A DNA stretch of 64,000 nucleotides from MGBC120314 sp051877855 (GCA_051877855.1 JBJEJH010000057.1:1-64000); one strand, 5' to 3'; shown: positions 7,703-17,499, numbered from the stretch's first letter. Notes: a model not told the origin generated them from the sequence alone. Numbers and translations: made by a program.

Positions 7703-8515
7703 ATGATTATTGGTGGTAAGAAATTTGATGTGGAAAATGAAATGTATATCATGGGAATTCTGAATGTAACACCGGATTCCTTTTCGGACGGAGGAAAGTT
7801 CAATGAGCCGGAAAAGGCCATAACTCATGTGGCAGAGATGATTGAGCAGGGAGCAACAATTATTGACGTTGGCGGTGAGTCAACACGACCGGGTCATACC
7901 GTCATCAGCGAGGAAGAGGAAATCTCCCGTGTGGTACCGATCATCCGTCGGATTAAGGAGAATTTTGATATTCCGGTGTCGATTGATACCTATAAGCCGG
8001 CGGTTGCTTTAAAAGCAGTGGAGGCGGGAGCAGATCTTATCAATGATATCTGGGGATTGAAGTATGATCCTGAGATGGCGAAGGTCATTGCGCAGACCGG
8101 CGTAACCTGTTGTCTCATGCACAATCGCAATGAGGCTGTATATGATGACTTCGTGGAGGATGTTATAAAGGATTTGGAAGAGACGGTTTCCATTGCGTTA
8201 AAGGCCGGTATTCCACAAGGAAATATCATGCTGGATCCGGGAGTTGGATTTGGTAAGACCTATGAGCAGAACCTGATGATTCTTAATCACCTGGAAGAAT
8301 TAAAGCGATTGGGATATCCGATTCTTCTTGGAACATCCCGCAAGTCGGTGATTGGCCTGACCCTGGACGTTCCGGCAGGAGAACGAATGGTAGGAACGGT
8401 GGCTACAACGGTGATGGGGGCTATGAAGGGCTGTGCGTTCTTCCGGGTGCATGATTGTAAGGACAATATGCAGGCGCTTCGGATGGTTCAGGCAATTATG
8501 GATAGTGATCGATAG
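7703..8515 (+). CDS. folP: Dihydropteroate synthase
   Basis: A 270-residue TIM-barrel enzyme that joins 6-hydroxymethyl-dihydropterin pyrophosphate with p-aminobenzoate; it is the sulfonamide target. MGILNVTPDSFSDGGKF near the N terminus and GATIIDVGGESTRPGH are the two classic signatures, and GTSRKSVIG and FFRVHDCKDN near the end are also diagnostic. The ATG at 7703 has AGGAGTG 5-8 nt upstream; the frame is open further upstream (to 7547) but that part overlaps the HD gene and is not coding. The length matches the family. Confidence 0.96.
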   Translation: MIIGGKKFDVENEMYIMGILNVTPDSFSDGGKFNEPEKAITHVAEMIEQGATIIDVGGESTRPGHTVISEEEEISRVVPIIRRIKENFDIPVSIDTYKPAVALKAVEAGADLINDIWGLKYDPEMAKVIAQTGVTCCLMHNRNEAVYDDFVEDVIKDLEETVSIALKAGIPQGNIMLDPGVGFGKTYEQNLMILNHLEELKRLGYPILLGTSRKSVIGLTLDVPAGERMVGTVATTVMGAMKGCAFFRVHDCKDNMQALRMVQAIMDSDR

Positions 8516-8608
8516 GATGCCATGGGATCAATGAGAAATGGATAGAACAGTTTAGAACTAATGAGAGATCGATTCGATAATGGAATCGGGTGTCGGATAG
8601 GAGCAGAG

Positions 8609-9439
8609 ATGGATTCAGTTATAATTGAAGGTTTGGAAGTATACTGCAATCATGGTGTTTTCCCGGAGGAGAACAAATTAGGCCAGAAGTTTATTGTTAA
8701 TATGGAATTGTATACGGATACAAGAAAAGCAGGACTCACGGATCAGTTGGACAAATCCATTGACTATGGTGAGGTGTGTCACTTTGTAAACGATTATATG
8801 AAGAATCATACATTTCAACTGATTGAGGCGGTAGCGGAGAATCTGGCACGGGAGCTTCTGCATAAAATTTCGGGTTTGAAGGAAGTGACGATTGAGATTA
8901 AGAAACCATGGGCGCCGATTGGTTTGCCAATGAATGCTGCAGGAGTTCGTATCACAAGAAAATGGCATACGGCTTATATTGCCATTGGTTCGAATATGGG
9001 AAATCGCCAGGGGTATCTTGATTTTGCAGCGGATGAAATCGATGGGGATGAGAATTGTGTACTCCTTAAGATTGCGGATACCATCGAGACGAAGCCTTAT
9101 GGTATGGAAGATCAGGATGATTTTCTGAATAGCTGTATGGAGATACGTACCCTGTATTATCCAAAGGAGCTCTTGAAGGTGTGTAAGGCTATTGAGAAGA
9201 AGGCCAATCGGGTTAAGACCGTTCACTGGGGACCGAGGACCCTGGATCTGGATATTATTTTCTATGATGATGAAATCGTTTCCGAGGATAATCTGGTAAT
9301 CCCGCATATTGAGATGCAAAAGAGGGATTTTGTGCTTCGTCCCCTGGCTCAGATTGCTCCGAATAAAGTACATCCTCTGTTGAAAAAAAGAGTGATTGAT
9401 CTCTATGAGGAACTGAAGTCCGGCCGGGAAGAAGCATAA
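8609..9439 (+). CDS. folBK: Bifunctional dihydroneopterin aldolase / HPPK
   Basis: A 276-residue fusion. Residues 1-118 are a FolB aldolase (EGLEVYCNHGVFPEENKLGQ; DYGEV; IKKPWAPI). Residues ~120-276 are FolK pyrophosphokinase (AYIAIGSNMGNRQGYL; WGPRTLDLDIIFYDDE; IPHIEMQKRDFVLRPL). The two catalyse consecutive steps giving 6-hydroxymethyl-dihydropterin pyrophosphate for FolP. The ATG at 8609 has TAGGAGC upstream and matches the usual FolB start; an in-frame ATG at 8561 has no ribosome site. It is the last gene of the folate operon and ends 17 bp from the convergent DUF5050 gene without a clear terminator. Confidence 0.95.
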   Translation: MDSVIIEGLEVYCNHGVFPEENKLGQKFIVNMELYTDTRKAGLTDQLDKSIDYGEVCHFVNDYMKNHTFQLIEAVAENLARELLHKISGLKEVTIEIKKPWAPIGLPMNAAGVRITRKWHTAYIAIGSNMGNRQGYLDFAADEIDGDENCVLLKIADTIETKPYGMEDQDDFLNSCMEIRTLYYPKELLKVCKAIEKKANRVKTVHWGPRTLDLDIIFYDDEIVSEDNLVIPHIEMQKRDFVLRPLAQIAPNKVHPLLKKRVIDLYEELKSGREEA

Positions 9440-9456
9440 ATTAGAATCCCCCAAGC

Positions 9457-10470
9457 TTATTGAATATTGATTAATTCCACATCGGTGGCTCCTGTGGTTG
9501 GAATGCGATACAAGGATGTGACACCAAAGATCTGGAAGAAGGTATATTGGGATGTACAGCTGATATTGGTGATGTTACCGTATTTGATAAACTGCCGGTT
9601 GTCGCCATTTACATTCATGCGGTAAAGCGCAGGTGTATCCCCTTCCACATGATAGAACAGGGTATCACCATAGATATTGTAGCTGATACATTTGCCATCC
9701 CGTCCATCCACTAACAATTCCGGAATCATTGTCGTGGTGTTTACCCGGACGAGGGAATATTTCTGATCTAAATCGATGTAATAAATATAGTCTCCCTGCA
9801 TGTCCACCATATAGGCATTGGCAGGCAGATATAGTGTATCCACGCCGGTTTTTAAGTCGTGGGTATAGATTCCGTGATCACCATCGGTGTTGGTGTAATA
9901 CAACACATCATTGTAAATACTGGACGGATAGGTGCCTTTCTGGTTCACCTGAATATTATTCTTGCCGTCGATTCCCACCTTGTAAAAAGATAATCCCTCT
10001 GTGTTGGAGTAGTGCTGATAGTACAGTTCATTGCCATAGAGGTTGATTACTCCCGCCACGGAATCATATAAAGCCTTGGGATGGGTTCCCTTGAGATTGG
10101 TTCGGATGACACCAAGAAGCTGGCCACGAAAGATTAAGGCAGCAGTTTCAGGGGAATAATTGTTGCGTACATAGTAAATGTATTTGCCATAGACATTGAT
10201 GCTGCAGACGGTATCCGAGTTTAACTTCCGGATGTTGGTACAGTCAGAATTCATGGCATACAGTCGATTCTTATCGTAGGGGTTGGCAAAGTAAATTGTT
10301 CCGTCGTACTCACAGAACATTCCGTTATTATTGAGATTGCCTGCGGTGTTTCCCCGGGCTCCCTCAGGATTATAGACCATTCGATTCATGTAGACCCAGA
10401 TTCCGATAGCCACAAGAATCATAAACACGATATATCCGGTAATGAGGCCGGTGCGAAGTTTGTTAGACAT
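9457..10470 (-). CDS. DUF5050 membrane-anchored beta-propeller-like protein
   Basis: A 337-residue protein with one N-terminal membrane segment (TGYIVFMILVAIGIWVYM, residues ~10-27) and an extracytoplasmic domain built of repeats such as GTIYFANPYDKNRLYAMN, GKYIYYVRN, NELYYQHYS, NVLYYTNTDGDHGIYTHD and GDYIYYIDL. This repeated (I/L)YY pattern is the DUF5050 type predicted to form a beta-propeller. Function is unknown; these proteins are common in Lachnospiraceae and usually lie near envelope genes. The gene is divergent from the secreted glucosaminidase at 10623. The start is preceded on the minus strand by GGAGGCGCC. Confidence 0.75.
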   Translation of the reverse strand: MSNKLRTGLITGYIVFMILVAIGIWVYMNRMVYNPEGARGNTAGNLNNNGMFCEYDGTIYFANPYDKNRLYAMNSDCTNIRKLNSDTVCSINVYGKYIYYVRNNYSPETAALIFRGQLLGVIRTNLKGTHPKALYDSVAGVINLYGNELYYQHYSNTEGLSFYKVGIDGKNNIQVNQKGTYPSSIYNDVLYYTNTDGDHGIYTHDLKTGVDTLYLPANAYMVDMQGDYIYYIDLDQKYSLVRVNTTTMIPELLVDGRDGKCISYNIYGDTLFYHVEGDTPALYRMNVNGDNRQFIKYGNITNISCTSQYTFFQIFGVTSLYRIPTTGATDVELINIQ

Positions 10471-10497
10471 AGGCGCCTCCTAGTATTTTCTGATATC

Positions 10498-10526
10498 AGT
10501 ATAGCATAGAGGGGAGAACTGGTAAA
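10498..10526 (-). promoter_or_regulatory. Possible promoter of the DUF5050 gene
   Basis: On the minus strand TTTACC and TATACT are separated by 17 bp, 28 bp before the start codon. The -35 match is weak. Confidence 0.35.
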
Positions 10527-10549
10527 GTATGGATTTTACGCAGTTTTTG

Positions 10550-10578
10550 TTGATTTTTAAGGTAAATTTGGATATAAT
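10550..10578 (+). promoter_or_regulatory. Promoter of the glucosaminidase gene
   Basis: TTGATT (10550-10555), 17-bp spacer, TATAAT (10573-10578), giving a leader of about 38 nt before the ATG at 10623. Confidence 0.6.
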
Positions 10579-10622
10579 CATTGATACAATGAGAGGGATA
10601 ATGTTTAGAAAAAGGTGATGAG

Positions 10623-12836
10623 ATGAAAAGATTATTAGCAATGTGTTGTGGCGTGATGGTTGCACTTTCTGCTCCACATATTAATATATATGCACAGGAA
10701 CCTGCAAATCAGGAAGACCTAAACCGGGAGACGACAAATCAGGATTCGGACATAGGACAGAATGGTGCAGAAGAAGAGAATCCGGAGGAACTTCCGGAGG
10801 AGTTACAGGAATTACTTCGGGAGGCGCAGACGGCGCTGGGAGAGATTGTCTCCCACAAGAATGTTATGGCGCTGGTGTATCTGGCGGACAATTATGAGGT
10901 CCGACGGGAACCTTCACCGGACAGTGAAAGTATTGTTACAGTACATAGTGGCCAGCAGGTACTGATTCAGGATGTTTACCTGGATTCCTCATATAATGTA
11001 TGGGAAAAGGTTCAATTTACATATCTGGATCAATCCTACGAGGGATATATAGAAAGGGCGAATCTTGCGTGCTCTGATCAGGATTTCCTGAATTGGGAAA
11101 TGCAGTATTCCATGAATTCATCTTATTTGATTCCGCAGCCAATGCTTTTGGCAGAAGGCAGGGCGTCCGTGACTTATGCGGATGTGGAACAATTTCCGGA
11201 GAGCTATCGAGAAGCCCTTCGAACCTTAAAGGAGGCGCATCCGAACTGGACCTTTGTTAAGATGAATACCAATCTTTCATGGCCTGTGGTGGTGGAAAAT
11301 GAATTGTATGCGGATCGAAGTCTGGTGCCGGCATCCTTTGATGATTCCATGAAACGCGGTTCCTATAATAGCAGCTGGGCACTTGCTTCCCAGAAAGCAT
11401 TGGAGTATTATCTGGATCCAAGAAACTGGTTAAATGAGAGTTATATTTTTCAGTTTGAACAGCTGACTTATAATGAGTCCTATCATAAAGAGGCTGCGGT
11501 ACAGAATTTCCTGAATAATACGTTTATGAAGGGAAACATGCCGGGGACGAGCCAGTCCTACGCCAATGCATTTTGGCAGATCGGTCGCAGTCTTGGTGTC
11601 AGTCCTTTCCATCTGGCCTGCCGTGTATATCAGGAACAGGGTGCGGGAACATCACCGCTGATTTCCGGAACCTATGCAGGTTATGAGGGATACTATAATT
11701 ATTTTAACATTGAGGCCTCCGGAAAGACGAATCAGCAGATCTATGAAACCGGTCTGGCTGCGGCAAAAAAATACGGCTGGGATACAGTTTATAAGTCCCT
11801 GGAAGGTGGCGCGAAGATTATTTCCACGAACTACATTCTTGCGGGACAGGATACGCTGTATCTTCAGAAATTTGATGTGGATGACAGTGCAAAGGGACTG
11901 TACTGGCATCAGTATATGCAGAATATTTGTGCACCATCCAGTGAGGGAATGAATATCCGCAAGTTATATCAGGAAGCAGGATCGCTGGAGAATACCTTCG
12001 TATTCAAGATTCCGGTTTACAATGACATGCCGAATGAGGCAGTGGCTAAGCCGGTGGATGATTATAACGTGATCGTTGTGCCGCCGGAAGGATATACGGG
12101 TACGGAAATTTATCTGGACGGTGTGGCTTATCAGGGTACGAAATCCGGCGTCAATCTTTGTGTGACGGCGAAGGACAAAGAAGCAAAAACCGCAGTGATG
12201 TACAAGTATAATGATAAAAATGTACCGGTTGGTATGTATGTCTGGGAACTTACTTATAAAAATGGACAGTATAATGTGAAAGCGGTTCCTCAGTTGCAGG
12301 ATCTTCTGACTTATCACGGATTCTCGATTCGTATCACGGGAAAGGCCGGAATACGATTTAAGACGGGTATCTCCACAGATCTTCGAAGTAAGCTGATGAC
12401 GGATGGTGTAGAGGGCTATACGGTTAAGGAATATGGAACGCTGGTTATGAACTATGCGAATATCAGTACCTATCCATTGGTTAAGGGAAGTGCAATGGCT
12501 GTGCAGGGCTTAGCTTACGGCGTTGGTGAAGACGGGAAGAAGATTAATAACATTTTTGAGAAGGTGGATGGAAGATCCCGTTATACGTCGGTGCTGGTGG
12601 GACTTCCGGTGGAACGTTATAAGACGGAATACGCATTCCGAGGATACATTATATTGACAAAGGATAATGTGGATTACACATTTTACGGACCGGTGGTGGC
12701 GCGAAGTATCTACAATATTTCAAACCAGCTTATCAGCAGCGGGCAATATGCAGAGGGTAGTGAAGTTGATACATTTTTAAAGAAATTAATCTCTGACGCA
12801 GATGCTTATGAAGAAAGTCAGAAACCTAAGAATTAG
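10623..12836 (+). CDS. Secreted SH3-domain N-acetylglucosaminidase
   Basis: A 737-residue exported protein. Residues 1-25 are a signal peptide ending at YAQEP. An acidic linker is followed by a bacterial SH3-like domain (about 80-160: NYEVRREPSPDSESIVTVHS). The middle, about 195-450, holds a GH73-type glucosaminidase domain with FHLACRVYQEQGAGTSPLIS and GYYNYFNIEASG. The C-terminal third (FSIRITGKAGIRFKTGIS) is a separate beta domain seen in other Clostridia surface proteins. The likely role is cleavage of peptidoglycan glycan strands during wall turnover. The gene is followed after 18 bp by a lipoprotein gene, probably co-transcribed. Confidence 0.82.
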   Translation: MKRLLAMCCGVMVALSAPHINIYAQEPANQEDLNRETTNQDSDIGQNGAEEENPEELPEELQELLREAQTALGEIVSHKNVMALVYLADNYEVRREPSPDSESIVTVHSGQQVLIQDVYLDSSYNVWEKVQFTYLDQSYEGYIERANLACSDQDFLNWEMQYSMNSSYLIPQPMLLAEGRASVTYADVEQFPESYREALRTLKEAHPNWTFVKMNTNLSWPVVVENELYADRSLVPASFDDSMKRGSYNSSWALASQKALEYYLDPRNWLNESYIFQFEQLTYNESYHKEAAVQNFLNNTFMKGNMPGTSQSYANAFWQIGRSLGVSPFHLACRVYQEQGAGTSPLISGTYAGYEGYYNYFNIEASGKTNQQIYETGLAAAKKYGWDTVYKSLEGGAKIISTNYILAGQDTLYLQKFDVDDSAKGLYWHQYMQNICAPSSEGMNIRKLYQEAGSLENTFVFKIPVYNDMPNEAVAKPVDDYNVIVVPPEGYTGTEIYLDGVAYQGTKSGVNLCVTAKDKEAKTAVMYKYNDKNVPVGMYVWELTYKNGQYNVKAVPQLQDLLTYHGFSIRITGKAGIRFKTGISTDLRSKLMTDGVEGYTVKEYGTLVMNYANISTYPLVKGSAMAVQGLAYGVGEDGKKINNIFEKVDGRSRYTSVLVGLPVERYKTEYAFRGYIILTKDNVDYTFYGPVVARSIYNISNQLISSGQYAEGSEVDTFLKKLISDADAYEESQKPKN

Positions 12837-12854
12837 AAAGGAGCCTGAAATGAT

Positions 12855-13796
12855 ATGAGAAAAAAATATGGATTGGCTCTGGGGACAATGCTTATGTTGT
12901 CCTTGGTGGGATGTCAGAGTAAGGATTCCCCGGTGGTGTATGATGATGTTAACATCCTGGGAGGTGATAATTCCATCAGTGTTTCGGCGAGTGTTTTGAT
13001 ACAGGATCAGGAATCCTATGTGGAATTAGAGGATACCGGGGAAGGATTTGGAGCGGAGATTAAAGTGATGTCCATGAACATGGATCTAACCGATTATATC
13101 GGAGAGGTTATTTTGAGCCTCACAAATCCACAGTGGCAGCAGATGGCAACCGAAGCAATGGAGAACAAAGGGATCTATGGATATTGTTATACCATGGAGA
13201 CAGGAGATCATCTGTACGTAAAGGCGGGAATGGATGAAAGTGGTAGTTTCTATACTTTACTTCAGTTAAAGCGAATCGATGGAACCCTTCGTATTCTTCG
13301 ACAGACAGAGAATGCGGTACTTTTGTTTGAGTCGGAGAACGTAGGTGGAAATGGTAATTTTGAAGTCTGGCTTCTGGATGGATTGACGGGCAATATGTAT
13401 TACGAAGCAGGACAGCTGGCCGGTGGAAAGATTCAGGAAGGCTTCTGTGCGAAGGTGCACAAGGGTGCAGGACAGACCAGTGTATATACCATGTGGTGCA
13501 ATCGTGACAGTATGGAATATGAAACCATTACGGATAAGTCGGAACTGGATATTTCTTTCTACGGAATTGATCAGGCGGATGCAAGTCTTTCGAATATCTG
13601 TCGGATACATGAAGAGTATTTTCTTAAGGGAAATGGAGACGGTGCTTTGGAAGGCAATACACAGAAGGAACCGGAAAATCAGGATCAGAATGATGCGGCA
13701 GAGGATTCTAAAACACAGGAGACGAAGCCGGATGATATGCCGTATGATACGCAGGATTCCGGTAACGTGGAGGAATGGTCACCGGATATTTTATAA
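12855..13796 (+). CDS. Lipoprotein of unknown function
   Basis: A 313-residue protein with a clear lipoprotein signal (lipobox LVGC, Cys20). The body shows no domain that I recognise. It alternates short beta-strand-like segments (GYCYTMETGDHLYVKAGMD; NFEVWLLDGLTGNMYYEAG) and ends in a disordered acidic, Gln/Asp-rich tail from about residue 265. It follows the glucosaminidase by 18 bp on the same strand, and an intrinsic terminator lies after it. Co-transcription with a wall hydrolase suggests an envelope role, which is inference. Confidence 0.75.
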   Translation: MRKKYGLALGTMLMLSLVGCQSKDSPVVYDDVNILGGDNSISVSASVLIQDQESYVELEDTGEGFGAEIKVMSMNMDLTDYIGEVILSLTNPQWQQMATEAMENKGIYGYCYTMETGDHLYVKAGMDESGSFYTLLQLKRIDGTLRILRQTENAVLLFESENVGGNGNFEVWLLDGLTGNMYYEAGQLAGGKIQEGFCAKVHKGAGQTSVYTMWCNRDSMEYETITDKSELDISFYGIDQADASLSNICRIHEEYFLKGNGDGALEGNTQKEPENQDQNDAAEDSKTQETKPDDMPYDTQDSGNVEEWSPDIL

Positions 13797-13804
13797 GGTT
13801 TGGG

Positions 13805-13830
13805 GAGCTGATGAGAGTCAGCTCTCTTTT
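13805..13830 (+). terminator. Terminator after the lipoprotein gene
   Basis: A 7-bp perfect stem (GAGCTGA 13805-13811 with TCAGCTC 13818-13824) is followed by TCTTTTT. Confidence 0.85.
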
Positions 13831-13882
13831 TGATTTTTGGGAGTATATTTTTGTTAAAGGTATTCATTTCAAGTGATAACTG

Positions 13883-13891
13883 TGTTATAAT
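13883..13891 (+). promoter_or_regulatory. Extended -10 promoter of pheA
   Basis: TGTTATAAT is an extended -10 element (TG-n-TATAAT); a recognisable -35 box is weak. It lies 65 bp before the pheA start. Confidence 0.5.
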
Positions 13892-13956
13892 GAAGAATCA
13901 TGTGCAATTTTATGTTACAATCGTTGAATACAATAATCGCAAATGGCGGAGGAAAT

Positions 13957-15087
13957 ATGTTAGATTTACAACAAATTAGAAAAGACATTGATGAAGTGGA
14001 TCGTGAGTTGGTGAAGTTATTTGAAAAGCGAATGGAGCTGACCACCAATGTTGCCAAGTATAAAATTGAGACGGGCAAGAAAGTATTGGATCCGGAACGT
14101 GAGAAGGCGAAGCTGGAGGCAATTTCCCGGCTGGTTTCGAATGAAATGAATAAGCATGGGATTAATGAATTGTTTACGCAGATCATGGCTACCAGCAGAA
14201 AATATCAATATATGCTCTTAGAGTCCATGGGACAGACCCTGCGGGAGGATTATATTGCGCTGGATGAGATGAAGATGAAGGATTGCAGGATTGTTTATCA
14301 GGGAGTTCCGGGAGCTTACAGTCATATTGCCGTAAGAAACTTCTTTGGTGAGGATGCGGACTGTTATAATGTAAAAACCTGGCGCGATGCCATGGAAGAT
14401 GTCAAATGCGGACGTGCGGATTATGCCGTACTTCCGATTGAGAATTCCACCGCCGGTATTGTGGAGGGTGTGTATGACCTTCTTCATGAATATAATAATT
14501 ATATTATCGCAGAGACCTATGTGAAAGTAGATCATGCCCTGCTTGGCTTAAAGGGTGCAAAGCTTTCGGATGTCCGAACCGTTTGTTCACACCCTCAGGG
14601 ATTGATGCAGTGCAGCAGATTTCTGGAAGAACATAAAGACTGGAGTCAGATTGAGCAGGCCAATACCGCGTTAAGTGCCAAGCATGTGGTGGATGGAAAC
14701 GACCGGTCCGTGGCGGCAATAGCCAGTGTGGAGGCTGCAAAAATCTATGGTTTGGATGTTTTGCAGGATAAGATCATCAATGAGGATAACAATACCACAA
14801 GATTTGTTATCATGACCAATAAGAGGATGTTCTTAAAGAATGCGGGGAAAGTCAGCATTTGTTTTGAGACGGAGCATACGGCAGGTAGTCTGTATGATAT
14901 GCTGAGTCACATCATTTATAATGGTCTTAATATGACCAAGATTGAGTCCAGACCGATTGCGGGTCAGGCATGGCAGTTCAGATTCTTCGTTGATTTTATG
15001 GGTAACATCGACGATGCCAATGTTATGAATGCACTTCGGGGAATTGAGGAAGAAGCATTGTCTATAAAGCTTCTTGGTAATTATTAG
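13957..15087 (+). CDS. pheA: Bifunctional chorismate mutase / prephenate dehydratase
   Basis: A 376-residue enzyme for phenylalanine synthesis. Residues 1-90 are an AroQ-type chorismate mutase (LQQIRKDIDEVDRELVKLFEKRMEL). From about 110, VYQGVPGAYSHIAVRNFF begins the prephenate dehydratase domain, with PIENSTAGIVEGVYDLL and NNTTRFVIM as catalytic signatures. The last ~75 residues form an ACT regulatory domain (SICFETEHTAGSLYDML; LNMTKIESRPI), which usually binds phenylalanine for feedback control. The ATG at 13957 has GGAGGA 4 nt upstream; an in-frame ATG at 13900 has none. argS follows after 25 bp and is probably co-transcribed. Confidence 0.95.
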   Translation: MLDLQQIRKDIDEVDRELVKLFEKRMELTTNVAKYKIETGKKVLDPEREKAKLEAISRLVSNEMNKHGINELFTQIMATSRKYQYMLLESMGQTLREDYIALDEMKMKDCRIVYQGVPGAYSHIAVRNFFGEDADCYNVKTWRDAMEDVKCGRADYAVLPIENSTAGIVEGVYDLLHEYNNYIIAETYVKVDHALLGLKGAKLSDVRTVCSHPQGLMQCSRFLEEHKDWSQIEQANTALSAKHVVDGNDRSVAAIASVEAAKIYGLDVLQDKIINEDNNTTRFVIMTNKRMFLKNAGKVSICFETEHTAGSLYDMLSHIIYNGLNMTKIESRPIAGQAWQFRFFVDFMGNIDDANVMNALRGIEEEALSIKLLGNY

Positions 15088-15112
15088 AAATCAGAGGAAG
15101 AAGGAGAGCAAT

Positions 15113-16924
15113 ATGAAGAAGTTTTTGAATGTCATTTCAGATCTTTTGGTTGAGGCCTTTGAGGCCGGCGGATACGACGCAAAGTATGGTAAAGTTACGG
15201 TGTCCAATCGCCCGGATCTGTGTGAATATCAGTGTAATGGCGCCATGGCAGCAGCAAAGGAATATCACAAGGCACCCATTGTGATTGCACAGGAGGTTGT
15301 AGCCCGATTAGAAGGAAGGGATGAATTTGCGAAGATTGAGGCAGTAAATCCCGGATTTATCAATATTATACTGAGTGATGCATTTGTAGCACAGTATGTA
15401 GATGCAATGTACAGGGACGGGGATATGGGCTATGAGAAAGCAGCAAATCCCAAGACGATTGTTATCGACTACGGCGGAGCCAATGTTGCTAAGCCGTTGC
15501 ATATCGGACATCTTCGTTCGGCAATTATCGGTGAGAGTGTGAAGCGTATTGCCTTAAATGCAGGACACAAAGTTATCGGTGATGTACATTTGGGTGATTG
15601 GGGACTTCAGATGGGTCTTATCATCGAACAGTTAAGAGACTTAAAGCCGGACCTTCCATATTTTGATGCCTCCTTTACCGGTGAATACCCTACGGAGGCA
15701 CCATTTACCATCTCTGAATTAGAGACGATCTATCCACAGGCCAGTGCCCGCAGTAAGGAAGAACCGGAATTTATGGAACGTGCACATCAGGCAACCCTTC
15801 GTCTTCAGGAAGGAGATCCGGCCTGTCGTGCCATCTGGAATCACATTATGAATGTGTCTAAGACGGACCTTAAGAAGAATTACGATAATCTCAAAGTAAG
15901 CTTTGATTTGTGGAAGGGTGAAAGTGATGCGCAGGAATTTATTCCGGATATGGTAGAGGATCTGATCCGTCGTGGGTTTGCCCATGAGAGTCAGGGTGCC
16001 ATGGTGGTTGATGTAACCGAGGAATCAGATTCCAAGGAAATTCCACCTTGTATTATTCGTAAGTCGGACGGTGCTGCATTGTATGCGACATCAGATCTTG
16101 CAACAATCATTCAGAGAGAACGGGATTTTGCGCCGGATCATTATATCTATGTAGCAGATAAGCGTCAGGAAATGCATTTTACACAGGTGTTCCGTACGGC
16201 GAAGAAGGCAGGACTTGTTAAGCCGGAGACGAAACTGGAGTTCCTTGGTTTTGGTACGATGAACGGTAGTGACGGAAAGCCTTTCAAGACCCGTGCAGGC
16301 GGTGTTATGCGTCTGGAACAGCTGATTGCGGATATCAATGATGCAGTATATCGTACTATTATGGGACTGGATAAGGAGGAAGATGACAAAACCTATAAGA
16401 AGTCCGTAGAACGTAATATGTCGGAGGAGGAAGCGAGAGAAGTAGCAGGGATTGTCGGACTTGCGGCAATTAAGTATGGTGATCTTTCCAATCAGGCAGC
16501 GAAAGATTATGTTTTCGATCTGAATCGTTTTGCTTCCTTTGAAGGAAACACCGGACCATATATTCTATACACTATTGTGCGTATTAAGTCGATTCTGAAT
16601 AAATACAGTGATAATGGTGGCGATTTATCGAAGGTTTCTGCGATTACGAATCCTGTTAATGCATCCCATAAGGCATTGATGAAAATGATTGCAAGGTACA
16701 ATGAAGTGATGGAACAGGCATTTGAGGAGATTGCACCTCATAAGATCTGCCAGTACATCTATGAGTTGTCTGATGCATTTAACGGATTTTATCATGAGAC
16801 GAAGATTCTCTCGAATGAGAATGAAGATGAGAAGAACGGAATGATTGCAACCCTGCTTCTTGCGAAGAAGGTTCTTGAAAAATGTATTGATCTTCTGGGA
16901 TTTGATGCACCGGAGAGAATGTAA
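15113..16924 (+). CDS. argS: Arginyl-tRNA synthetase
   Basis: A 603-residue class I aminoacyl-tRNA synthetase charging tRNA-Arg. The HIGH motif appears as NVAKPLHIGHLRSAIIGES; as in other ArgRS the KMSKS loop is degenerate (about FKTRAGGVMRLEQL). The N-terminal ~100 residues match the ArgRS Add-1 domain that binds the tRNA elbow, and the C-terminal helical anticodon-binding domain ends at GFDAPERM. The ATG at 15113 has AAGGAG upstream. No T-box is seen before it; it appears to be read through from pheA. A strong terminator follows. Confidence 0.96.
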   Translation: MKKFLNVISDLLVEAFEAGGYDAKYGKVTVSNRPDLCEYQCNGAMAAAKEYHKAPIVIAQEVVARLEGRDEFAKIEAVNPGFINIILSDAFVAQYVDAMYRDGDMGYEKAANPKTIVIDYGGANVAKPLHIGHLRSAIIGESVKRIALNAGHKVIGDVHLGDWGLQMGLIIEQLRDLKPDLPYFDASFTGEYPTEAPFTISELETIYPQASARSKEEPEFMERAHQATLRLQEGDPACRAIWNHIMNVSKTDLKKNYDNLKVSFDLWKGESDAQEFIPDMVEDLIRRGFAHESQGAMVVDVTEESDSKEIPPCIIRKSDGAALYATSDLATIIQRERDFAPDHYIYVADKRQEMHFTQVFRTAKKAGLVKPETKLEFLGFGTMNGSDGKPFKTRAGGVMRLEQLIADINDAVYRTIMGLDKEEDDKTYKKSVERNMSEEEAREVAGIVGLAAIKYGDLSNQAAKDYVFDLNRFASFEGNTGPYILYTIVRIKSILNKYSDNGGDLSKVSAITNPVNASHKALMKMIARYNEVMEQAFEEIAPHKICQYIYELSDAFNGFYHETKILSNENEDEKNGMIATLLLAKKVLEKCIDLLGFDAPERM

Positions 16925-16934
16925 AATATTTACG

Positions 16935-16980
16935 TAAAAAACTCTGAATTAGTGTGGTATGCTAATTCAGAGTTTTTTTA
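16935..16980. terminator. Bidirectional terminator between argS and the DUF4364 gene
   Basis: A perfect 12-bp stem (ACTCTGAATTAG at 16941-16952 with CTAATTCAGAGT at 16962-16973) is flanked by an A run before and a T run after, so it can terminate both converging transcription units. Confidence 0.92.
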
Positions 16981-17496
16981 TTGAAGAAGTTTTTTGACAA
17001 TGAATTCGTAAATTTCCTGACTGCATTCTTTCCAGTTTGAACACATCATATCGGCCTGTTCTTCTGTAGGTATATTGAGACTGAGTTCAATGAGGTTGCT
17101 TTGGCCTTCCTTTACCTGACAATGTACCGTATAGTCCTTGGAAGGATTGCGGTAATAGGTTGCGGTGGTTCCTACCTCATTTTTTAATTCGTACTTCTTG
17201 CTTCGGAGAAAATCCATAATATCTTCTTTGATAGCGGAGGGAATCTGATCATCAAGGAGGGATACCGTGGATGAACCGGAGCGTGTGATACGGTAGTGGG
17301 TGGTGTTGCGATAATTCTCGGTTCGGATGTACTGCAACTCCAACAGATCATTGAGGGATTCCTGGATTGTAAAATAGTTGGTGTAGTCCTTACCCAGCAT
17401 AAAGTCTGAAATCTGCGTATTGGTCAAAGGGAAATTGACCTTATTCAGCATATATAAAATCATTAATTTATAAAGTGTTGTAGAATCGGCTGCCAT
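16978..17496 (-). CDS. DUF4364 family protein
   Basis: A 172-residue protein starting with a winged-helix-like N terminus (LYKLMILYMLNKVNFPLT; QESLNDLLELQYIRT; HYRITRSG) and a C-terminal alpha/beta part. This is the DUF4364 family, restricted mainly to Clostridia. A DNA-binding role is suggested by the winged-helix pattern but is not established. It lies 3 bp downstream of the radical SAM gene on the same strand, so the two are probably one operon. Confidence 0.8.
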   Translation of the reverse strand: MAADSTTLYKLMILYMLNKVNFPLTNTQISDFMLGKDYTNYFTIQESLNDLLELQYIRTENYRNTTHYRITRSGSSTVSLLDDQIPSAIKEDIMDFLRSKKYELKNEVGTTATYYRNPSKDYTVHCQVKEGQSNLIELSLNIPTEEQADMMCSNWKECSQEIYEFIVKKLLQ

Positions 17497-17499
17497 ATA

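Noticed and set aside
8678..9454. 258-residue open frame on the minus strand opposite folBK
   Set aside because: It is a shadow of the FolB-FolK coding sequence, which has full conserved motifs; the minus frame has no recognisable domain.
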